Of a DNA stretch of 64,000 bases, positions 56,524 through 64,000 are shown piece after piece; position 1 is the first letter of the stretch; each line of letters begins with the position of its first letter. Made by a program: the position numbers and the translations under genes. A model generated the notes under the pieces. It ran no database searches and had not been told where the DNA came from. It saw only the letters and a program-made list of their open reading frames with translations. The stretch covers positions 434,001-498,000 of the forward strand of contig WWBZ02000012.1 in the NCBI GenBank assembly GCA_011503125.2, read 5' to 3'. This DNA comes from Botryosphaeria dothidea (lineage: Eukaryota > Ascomycota > Dothideomycetes > Botryosphaeriales > Botryosphaeriaceae).

Positions 56524-57663
56524 TCAAGGTGATTTTGCTCCAGCCTCCCTCTCAAGCCTTCTCCAACTCTTCGGGTAGTCTCTCGCAATCCAAAACTCCT
56601 CTGCATCGGCCTGCACTCTCTTCATCAGCCCTTCTCGCCAACCTCCTTTGGTATCATCCACCCAACCCGGAGTATCCCCAAGACCCCAAGACAAGAGCCC
56701 CTCCGCCCTAGCCCCGTCCGGCGCCTCCAGCAGGCCAACCGCAACGTCCACTCTCTCCGGCCGATCATCGCAAGCATAGAAAGCGGACGCCGAGCAGACC
56801 CTGCAGAAATACCGCCGCACATCCGGCGAGGACCGATAGTAGGCCAGCGTCCCGACCGCGGGGTCGCCCGCATCCACAGCTGCCTGCAACTCTGCCGTCG
56901 TCTTCGGCAACGCCCCGCCGTCCGCTTGCGCGATGTTGGCCAACTCCACGAACGTCCAGTGCACGATGTCGCAGCCGACCTGCAGACGGCACGAGTCGCA
57001 CGCGTCGAAGCCGGCGAGCAGCCTGTCCGTCGTCGGATCGACGAACCACGGGAGCTGCTCCCTCTCCCTGCTGGCGTAGTCCCCGCGACGAAGGCGCAGC
57101 TCGATGCCTCTGCAGTGGCACCAGACGGGGAGGGCCTCCTGCTCTTGCTTTCCTTCGAGCTCTGCCAAGCTCGATGCCTGGGGCCAATCCCACGGGAGCT
57201 TCTCGCCGAGACGCTCTCGGTAGCGCGGGATCTCCTTGCCGTCGGCGTTCGGCCTCCTGAGCCAGGCGGAGGCGCCGCCGTCGACCGTGTCCGCGACCCA
57301 GATGTGCCGGGCGAGCCGGACGAGGTCGGCGTCGATGTTCCTCAGCGGGCCGGAGAAGACGCCCAGCTTGCCGGGGTGCGTGCGCGGCTCGTAGAACAGC
57401 AGCGTCGAGCAGGTCCCGCAGAACCGATACGTGATGTTTGCGGAGAACTGGTATCGCTCGAGTCCGCCGATGTCGACGTGCTCGCGCGGTTGGGGCCACG
57501 TCGTTTCGATCACGTACAGTGCGCCGGTGGAATGGCGGCAGGAGTCGCAGTGGCATGCATTGCCTTCTAGTGGGAGCTTTGACGCTGAGATTTCAGTGCT
57601 GAACGTGTGTGCTTTGCAGAGGCATTCCGCCGTGATTACAACGGTGTTTGATTGAAGGTCCAT
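56524..57663 (-). CDS. Tandem GFA/CENP-V domain protein
   Basis: A single exon of 379 residues. Two GFA (DUF636) domains in a row: the first with AECLCKAHTF, CHCDSCRHSTGALYVI and YRFCGTCSTLLFYEP; the second with PVWCHCRGIELRLRRGDY, CDSCRLQVGCDIVHWTFVE and YFCRVCSASAFYAC. Each therefore keeps the CxC, CxxC and C-x2-C zinc-ligand groups of the family. Domain doubling with a linker at about residues 120-185 is known for fungal members. The function is unproven; glutathione adducts have been proposed for the family. No intron, and no targeting signal. A C-terminal helix ends in REAGAKSP. Confidence 0.82.
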   Translation of the reverse strand: MDLQSNTVVITAECLCKAHTFSTEISASKLPLEGNACHCDSCRHSTGALYVIETTWPQPREHVDIGGLERYQFSANITYRFCGTCSTLLFYEPRTHPGKLGVFSGPLRNIDADLVRLARHIWVADTVDGGASAWLRRPNADGKEIPRYRERLGEKLPWDWPQASSLAELEGKQEQEALPVWCHCRGIELRLRRGDYASREREQLPWFVDPTTDRLLAGFDACDSCRLQVGCDIVHWTFVELANIAQADGGALPKTTAELQAAVDAGDPAVGTLAYYRSSPDVRRYFCRVCSASAFYACDDRPERVDVAVGLLEAPDGARAEGLLSWGLGDTPGWVDDTKGGWREGLMKRVQADAEEFWIARDYPKSWRRLEREAGAKSP

Positions 57664-58343
57664 AGTTTTATCAAGGATTGGAAGAAAGGTGCAGCGTGAT
57701 GATGCGCTTCCAATCCAAGAGAAAACTATTGGACTGACGGCCGACTCGTCGACGCGACGAGATGGAGATCCCTGGAGGGACGAAGAGACGAAAGGATCTC
57801 ACCCACGTGGTTTCGCGTCTCTAAGCTTCCAAAACCCCCTTCCGAAAGGCTTTTTTAAGCAAACAGTGACCGGTTTGCGCTCACTTCTCTTGGAGGCCCG
57901 CGAGGACCCAGGCCGCTCCCTCCAGCCAAAAAGATCACGTGATTACACGACGATGCTTAGAAGAATCGTACTGTGCGATGGGACGAGAAGGAAAGGTCTA
58001 TTGATCGAAAGAGAAAATGGAACGGTAAAGCTATCGATGCTGTTAGGGACGACGAATGCACCGAAAACGACACCCCACCATCACAAGGTATGTTGTCCGT
58101 TTCTATGCGCGCCGTCCTGATGCCAGATTTCCTGCTTATGCTGCCCCTGATCCATTTTTCAAGATGGCCTCCGATGCAGACGTCCAGATATGCACCTACA
58201 GATAGAAGAAACCCCCCCCCCCCCCCCCTGCAAAAAGCCGCTTTTGGAAGGCCTGACTCCGGCCCGATGATGAAAAAAAAAAGACAAAAACAAAACTACG
58301 ATCCAATTGTTTCGTAAATCGTCAAATTTCGTTAGCACGCCAC
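57664..58343. other. Intergenic region with a poly-C run
   Basis: 680 bp holding the promoter of the tandem GFA gene and the 3' flank of DLD1. Contains a run of 17 C at 58212-58228. No gene seen. Confidence 0.5.
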
Positions 58344-60219
58344 TCAATGATCCATGATCTTCCCGGGATTCATCAACCAGTGAGGATCAAGAGCGCGCTT
58401 GATGCTCTTCATAACTCCAACCGTCTCGGGGCCGAGTTCCTTGAGGAGCGATGCTTTCTTGCCAAGTCCGATGGAGTGCTGGAACAGGTTAGTCTGATGT
58501 TTATCTGGAAGGAACGCGCTACCCACCTCTCCGGTGCAAGTTCCATCCATCTCCAGAGCGCGGTCGACCATCCGATAGACACAGTTCTTCACGGCTTCGT
58601 ACTCCTTGGGGTCCTTCTTGTTGTACAGGATGCTCTCGTGGAAGTTTCCGTCACCGATGTGGCCCAGAATGCTGGCGAAGACGCCAAGATCGTCCATCTC
58701 CTTCTTGGATACCTCTAGTTCCTGCATCAGCATCAGCCTCTCACAGTTTTCTCGAGCAACTTACCAATGATATCCGGCAATCTTGACAGCGGGACAGCAA
58801 CGTCCGTCGACCACACATCCAGATCGCCTTCTCTGAGCGCCAACATGCTCCACAGGGCCTCCTTTCTTGCCGACCACAATTCTTTCTGATCCGCGGGATC
58901 GACTGTGAACTCGAACTTGCCCGCCTTGTGGGCCTGCGCAATGGCCTTTACAAGCTTGATGTTCTCCTGAACGCCAGCCTTGGTCCCAGAAAACTTGAAG
59001 AACATGGTCGGCGCCTCCTTCCAGGTACGCTTGGTAGCCTTCACCCTGTTGATGACGCTCATCTGAACCTCGTCCATGATCTCCATGGCAGCCACAGGCA
59101 CGCCCGCACGCATAATCTGCGAGGCAGCCGAAGCCGCGTCCCTGATGGTGGGGAAGGGCACGACCGCCACGCTCGTCTCTTGCGGGATGACCGTGAGCTT
59201 CAACGTAATCTCCGTCACGATCCCCAGCGTCCCCTCCGACCCGATGAACAGATTCGTGAGATTGTACCCCGCGGACGTCTTCCTCGGCCGGCGACGCGTC
59301 TTGATGACCGTCCCATCCGCCAGCACCACCGTCAAATTGACGACCCACTCCTTCATCGTCCCGTACCGCACCGCATTCGTCCCGCTGCAGCTCGTCCCCA
59401 CCATCCCGCCAATCTTGGCCGACGGGCCCGGATCGACGGGGAAAAAGAGGCCGGAATCCTTGATCCTCTCGTTCAGCTCCATCCACGGCACCGAGGGCTG
59501 CACGACCACGTCCATGTCCTCGGCGTGCAGCTCCAGGATACGGTCCATGTGCGCGAAGTCGATGCTCATGCCGCCGAAGGGCGCGGCGAAGTTGGCCTCG
59601 AGGCTCGAGCCGCCCGAGTACGGGATCATGGGGATCTTGTACTCGTGGCAGACGCGGGCGATCTGGGAGACCTGCGCGGTGGACTGCGGGTAGGCGACGG
59701 CGACGGGCAGCTGGTCGATGTTGATGGAGGACCATTCGGAGTAGCCATGAGCGCGCAGGTCGTCGTCGTCGGTGCTAATGGCGTCGGGGCCGAAGAGGGC
59801 GCGGAGTTCGGCGATGGCCTGGGGGGTGGTTGAGTTAGTGGGGAGCTGTTCGAGTGAGAATAGTGGAGATTCGCTGGGGATGAGAGAATTGGAAACAAAG
59901 ATTTGAAAAGGTCCAAGTGAAGCTGCTGGTTGGTTACCTTCTCCATCTGCGTGTGGGTGGCATAAACAGGCTTGCTGGTTCCGGACTTGAACGCATGGAG
60001 GGCACTAGTGTCATAGACGCCATAGAGATATGTCAAGGCACCGGTGAAGGTCGAGAATAATATCACACGGCCGGTGGTCCAGAAAGCCGGCGGACTTGCT
60101 TTCACAGCATTCTTGACTCCCTGGGCGGAGCTCTTCCGCGACTGCAAGACAACTCTATTCGGGGTAAATGAGGGCACTGAGCGGGCGAGAGGCCTCAATT
60201 GCCTGGCAGCACGAAACAT
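58344..60219 (-). CDS. DLD1: D-lactate dehydrogenase (cytochrome), mitochondrial
   Basis: Exons 60219-59938, 59818-58765, 58714-58527 and 58478-58344; 552 residues, all junctions GT-AG. The N-terminus is an Arg-rich mitochondrial presequence (MFRAARQLRPLARSVPSF) followed by one hydrophobic segment (VILFSTFTGALTYLYGVY), as in yeast Dld1. The FAD-binding domain shows IPYSGGSSLEANFAAPFGG, DPGPSAKIGGMVGTSCSGTN and LFIGSEGTLGIVTEITLKL. The C-terminal FAD-oxidase domain shows GHIGDGNFHESI and, across the last intron, CTGE joined to HSIGLGKK. It ends HWLMNPGKIMDH. It oxidises D-lactate to pyruvate and passes electrons to cytochrome c in the intermembrane space. The second intron acceptor was placed to give DIIEVSKKEMDD, which preserves the family sequence. 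Well supported. Confidence 0.92.
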
Positions 60220-61709
60220 GGTGAGGAGAGGAGGACACGGCGGGGATCCTGCACACGCGCGCGAGGCGGGTCACGTAGTGGCGACGCGGTGGCTTATAAA
60301 GGAAGCCGGTCCCCATCATGGCAAAGACAGCCGGCAACTAGCGGCTAGTCTGAACCTGTCAGAAAGCGGGAAACGGGGCTTGCTCACTAACAGCAGGTGG
60401 GGCGTCCTTTTTTTTCGCGCGCATACTTCCCCAGCAGCGGCAACCGGGGATTGTGTGATCGTGGGCTGTGTCATCATAGACGGTTCACGATGGGCTTGCC
60501 GGATCGGCGCGCCGGGGGCGGAAGCGCGGTATGCAGGACAGGCGAGTCTCGCGGCTGCAGCGGTTCTCTGGGGCGCCATTGGCCAGTGGGAAGGGAATGG
60601 GAGATGTGGTCGCTCGAATGAATGTTGCGCCGAAGGAAAGCGAAGGGGCTGCATGATCAGCTGCAGGGGCCACCGTTGAAAGGCAGATTGCGGGGAAGGA
60701 GCACGAGAAGTGAGCCTCGCATTCGGCCTACGTAAATTGGATGCCCTCCATCCTGTTTGCAGCTGTCGCGTGACGGTGCTGACTGAGTGGTGCTGGTGGC
60801 GGCTGTCGGGGCTGCTGGACCGCGTAGCAATATAACGGAAGGAAGCAGACGAGACAGAAGCGTGCGGCGTCGGCAAGCCGGGGGCTGCAGCGGATTGCCG
60901 CTCTCGGTCACGCCCAGATTGCGGCTGTTGCAATGAGAACCCGACGCCGGAAATAGGGCCGCGCCGCTGGAAGGCCCGCAGGAACCCACCGATGCTGATA
61001 AACACTCAAGCACTGCTCTATCCGGCTCCATAATGGCGTGCGCGACAAATTTTCCTACCTGACTCCTCGTCGTATTGCCAGCTTTGAAATGGAACAGCTC
61101 AGGGCGGTTCCCGTTCATCAAGTCTTGCGTGGGGAAAGCTGTCAGCGCGTGGGGGTCAAGCAGGTTCGCAACGAGGATTGCCGGTGAAAACAAGCGTCTT
61201 GTGACCGGGGTCCAGCTGCACTGCATCTCGATTCGAGGTCCGTCGCTGCAACGGCGGCCTATAATTCGTCAATCACATCTTCAATGATCGTGGTTCAGTG
61301 TTGAAAGACTAACGGTGCACTGCTGTGGAACAGAAGGCTTCCAGCTCCGAAGCTCCAGACATTCTGATGCTTACCGAACCCCGATCTCCCCGGACCCGCA
61401 GTCAAGGCAGCTGTCAGCTTTGCTCGTGGCCGCCTGCATTTCTTTTTATCGCGCTGCATGAAATAGTTCGTGTTTGCTTTTTCTGTCAACCCCTCAGCCT
61501 CAGCCATACATGTCATCATTGCGATATCGGCTCCGATAGAGCATGCTAGGACAAATTCGTGAATGGGCTTGGAGGGGTGTCGAAGGCTTGGAGAGGAAAG
61601 CATGATACGCTATGCCGAATCAGTGTGCACAAAAGTCGCCGACGGTGCGAGTCATTCGGAGCCTCTTTTTCCAGACGCTCCGCAACACGGCATCATCAGT
61701 CAAACCCTC
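60220..61709. other. Intergenic region between divergent DLD1 and FPGS
   Basis: 1.5 kb shared upstream region of two divergent genes; no gene, repeat or RNA recognised. Confidence 0.5.
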
Positions 61710-63413
61710 ATGCCCATAAGCCTGGCACGGTCCTGGGCCACCACCCGCACCCGGAACCCGCGCCGCTTCACTACTGCAGCTGTCATGGCGCGCGACTACA
61801 ATGTGCGCCCCTCAATGCCTGTCGAGCAACTCTGTCTCACAAACTCCAGGCCGCCGTTACGGCGCTGAACACGCTGCAAAGCAACTTCTCCATCGTTGAC
61901 GCCATCCGCAAGTCCGGCCGCGGCATGAACAAGAATGCTATTCCCGAGATGGTTGAATGGCTTCGCAAGGCCGGCTATGAGGTGTGCGGCTCCCCATCCG
62001 CCTGTATACGCCGGTCCTCCAAGCTGACCGACCCTCCATTATCAGCCCTCCGAATTCGACCGATTGAAGCCCATTCACATCGCCGGCACCAAGGGTAAAG
62101 GCTCAACGAGCGCCTTCGTCTCCTCCATTCTCGCGCAGTACCACTCTTCCGCCGAGCCTGCGCCTAAGAAGATCGGCCTATACACCTCGCCGCACCTGAA
62201 ATCGGTCCGCGAGCGCATCCAGATCAACAACACCCCGCTGAGCGAGGAGGCTTTCGCCAAATACTTCTTCGACATCTGGGACAGACTGGAGGATGCCGCG
62301 CGCAAGGAGGGCCAGGACCCCACCGCTCCCGGCACCAAGCCGGTCTACTTCCGCTTCCTGACCATCATGGCTCTTCACGCCTACCTGCACGAAGGCGTCG
62401 ACACGGCCGTCATCGAGTGCGGAATCGGCGGCGAGCACGACAGCACCAACATCATCGTCCACCCCACTGTCACCGGCGTCACAAGCCTGGGCATCGACCA
62501 CGTCGCCATGCTGGGAAGCACGCTGCCCGAGATCGCATGGCACAAAGCCGGCATCTTCAAGCCCGGCGCCGCCGCCCTGTCCGTCCCGCAGAGCCCCGAG
62601 GCCATGCAAGTCCTGCACGAGCGCGCCGCCGAGCAAGGCGCAGAGCTGGTCGAAGTCGCGCGGCACCCGGACCTCGACCGCATCCGCCTCGGCCTGGCCG
62701 CCGACTTCCAGAAGACCAACGCCAGCCTCGCCGTCGCCATCGCCGCGCGCCACCTGCGCGCGCTCGGCAACCCCACCATGCCCGCCCCCTCCGCAGACCT
62801 CGCCGCCTGGCCGCTCCCAGCCGAGTTCCGCGCCGGCCTCGAGAGCGTGCGCTGGCCGGGCCGCTGCGAGATCCGCCGCGAGCGCGGCGTCGCCTGGCAC
62901 ATCGACGGCGCGCACACGCTCGACAGCATCGAGGTCGCCGGGCGCTGGTTCGCGGCCGAGATCGCGTCGAGCGCGAGCAGCACCTCCTCCTCAACCCCGC
63001 AGCCGCGCATCCTCGTCTTCAACCAGCAGACGCGCGACGCCGCGGCGCTGGCGCGCGCCCTGCACGCCGCGCTGCAGGCCGGCCTGGATGCGCAGAAGCC
63101 CTTCACGCACGCCGTCTTCTCGACAAACTTGACCTTTCAGGAGACCGGGTACAAGCCCGATCTGGTCAGCGTGAATACGAACGCGGATGATGTCGAGAAG
63201 CTGGCTGTGCAGGAGGCGCTGGCGCAGACGTGGCGGGAGATCGATCCGCAGACGGAGGTCAAGGTCGTGCGGACGATCGAGGAGGCGGTTGGGTATGCTC
63301 GCGTGGTTGCGGCGGAGGCGCAGGTGGCGGAGGGGGATCAGGTCAAGGTGCTGATTACGGGGAGTCTGCATCTGGTTGGTGGGGCGTTGGAGGTGCTGGA
63401 TAGTGGGAAGTAG
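61710..63413 (+). CDS. MET7: Folylpolyglutamate synthase with mitochondrial and cytosolic starts
   Basis: Exons 61710-61802, 61850-61981 and 62046-63413; 530 residues from the upstream ATG, 505 from the ATG at 61785. The segment between them, starting MPISLARSWATTRTR and ending RRFTTAAV, is Arg/Ser/Thr-rich without acidic residues, typical of a mitochondrial presequence. The core begins MARDYN joined to AAVTALNTLQSNFSIVDAI. FPGS signatures: HIAGTKGKGSTSAFVSSIL (P-loop), LYTSPHLKSVRERI, ECGIGGEHDSTNII, GVTSLGIDHVAMLG and WHIDGAHTLDSIEV. The enzyme adds glutamates to folates using ATP, retaining them in the cell and serving methionine and nucleotide synthesis. Two products from two starts would place it in both compartments, as known for FPGS elsewhere; that is inference here. 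Confidence 0.92.
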
Positions 63414-63671
63414 GGTGCGGTGTTGCGCGAGGAGGATTCGGTTTCAACATAGAGCTTTGGGGAGATCGTACGCTCTGCAAAATGGAATGCGGGAGTTATA
63501 AGAGAGCAGAAATGCATGTGGCCTCAGGGCTTTTTTCTAAAGGACTTTTGCCCTGGCTCCAGCCAAAACGTCACCCACCCCACCAACAAAAAAAGCTTTT
63601 CCCATCCTACACAGGACCTCCCTTCAACTCCAACAAGCCCTGAGGTAGTATGAGCAAAAAGAAAAAGATAT

Positions 63672-63842
63672 TGACGAGGGTGGGACTCGAACCCACGAGG
63701 ATTGCTCCACTAGTAAATCCTTTTCGAAACTCCGCGTTGCAGATGTCCTGAAACTAGCCTGTTGAGATTGTTAGAGTTGATGATTTTGACAGAAATGCAT
63801 CTACGAGAGTAACTTACGCCATAACCACTCGGCCACCTCGCC
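63672..63842 (-). tRNA. tRNA-Leu(CAG) with two insertions
   Basis: Acceptor stem GGCGAGG pairs with CCTCGTC (one G-T), discriminator A. A box TGGCCGAGTGG and B box GGTTCGAGTCC match consensus, and TTTTT follows the gene. The anticodon stem CTAGT (63757-63753) pairs perfectly with ACTAG (63714-63710); the loop carries CAG at 63750-63748. A long variable arm and discriminator A fit leucine. A 31-bp intron (63746-63716) lies after position 37, the normal site. A further 59 bp (63817-63759) separate D-stem base 25 from G26. Removing both leaves an 81-nt cloverleaf. An alternative fold with only one intron fails: the 5' candidate stem has no U33 and pairs worse. Confidence 0.8.
63759..63817 (-). 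other. 59-bp spliceosomal-intron-like insertion inside tRNA-Leu
   Basis: On the minus strand it begins GTAAGT, has CTAAC (63774-63770) about 12 nt before its end, and ends CAACAG. These are the consensus 5' splice site, branch site and 3' splice site of the protein-gene introns in this window. It sits exactly between tRNA positions 25 and 26. Confidence 0.7.
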
Positions 63843-64000
63843 GAAGGAGGAATTTTCTCCCCATTTTCATAGTTCAAGGAGTGGCAAGCTGAGTTTATGT
63901 TCATTGAAAAATGGAGAATATTTCGGTCTGTGGGCGTGGCGTCATGGCGGGGCAGGACACGAGCGAATCAGCGGCACTATGATAGAAGCAAAAGCTGACA

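Noticed and set aside
58212..58228. Run of 17 C as a possible telomere-like or mobile-element end
   Set aside because: No flanking repeats or target-site duplication; a simple homopolymer.
62417..63190. 257-codon frame inside folylpolyglutamate synthase
   Set aside because: An Arg/His/Pro-rich shadow of the FPGS reading frame in a GC-rich exon.
1..64000. Transposons, CRISPR arrays, rRNA genes or virus-derived sequence
   Set aside because: Looked for transposase or reverse-transcriptase motifs, long direct or inverted repeats, and regular repeat-spacer arrays; none seen.

Overview
This window is nuclear DNA of a filamentous ascomycete (Pezizomycotina; a Dothideomycete is plausible but not proven). 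The genes carry many short GT-AG introns, mostly 43-75 bp, with fungal CTAAC-type branch sites. Typical filamentous-fungal families are present: HET, Zn(II)2Cys6, bZIP, DUF6594, GFA and C48-like. There is no sign of a virus, plasmid or bacterial operon. Exon limits were worked out by hand from reading frame, splice consensus and remembered family conservation; no alignment or search was run.

Layout. 0-10 kb: the 3' part of IML1 (SEACIT/GATOR1) followed by an LST4/FNIP gene, two regulators of amino-acid signalling to TORC1. 10.3-18.2 kb: a compact sugar-catabolism cluster with a sugar transporter, an L-rhamnose-1-dehydrogenase-like SDR, a Zn(II)2Cys6 regulator, a class II aldolase and a second SDR. 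Its two divergent promoters share the element CCCTCGAGNCGA (four copies). 18.7-20.9 kb: a HET-domain gene whose 3' end is frameshifted by a 5-bp tandem duplication. 21.8-27.0 kb: a 1,717-residue protein built of four tandem Ulp1/C48-like modules, two with and two without the nucleophilic cysteine. 28.5-34 kb: a bZIP factor, a GFA-domain protein and isopentenyl-diphosphate isomerase. 34.4-43.9 kb: a Ufo1-like F-box/UIM protein, an aldo-keto reductase, nucleoporin Nup49, and the polyadenylation factor Fip1 divergent from Nup49.

43.9-64 kb: a DUF6594 membrane protein, a TauD-type dioxygenase, a large protein that may be a Zip2/SHOC1-like meiotic factor, a HET pseudogene that has lost its HET core, a tandem GFA-domain protein, D-lactate dehydrogenase (cytochrome), folylpolyglutamate synthase with an in-frame mitochondrial presequence start, and a tRNA-Leu(CAG) gene.

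The observations most worth following are: (1) the tRNA-Leu(CAG) gene, which besides a normal anticodon-loop intron contains a 59-bp insertion with spliceosomal-intron features at the D-arm/anticodon-stem junction; (2) the tetra-modular C48-like protein; (3) the sugar cluster, which pairs an L-rhamnose-dehydrogenase-like enzyme with a class II aldolase but lacks the lactonase and dehydratase of the known fungal rhamnose route, and whose promoters share a motif.
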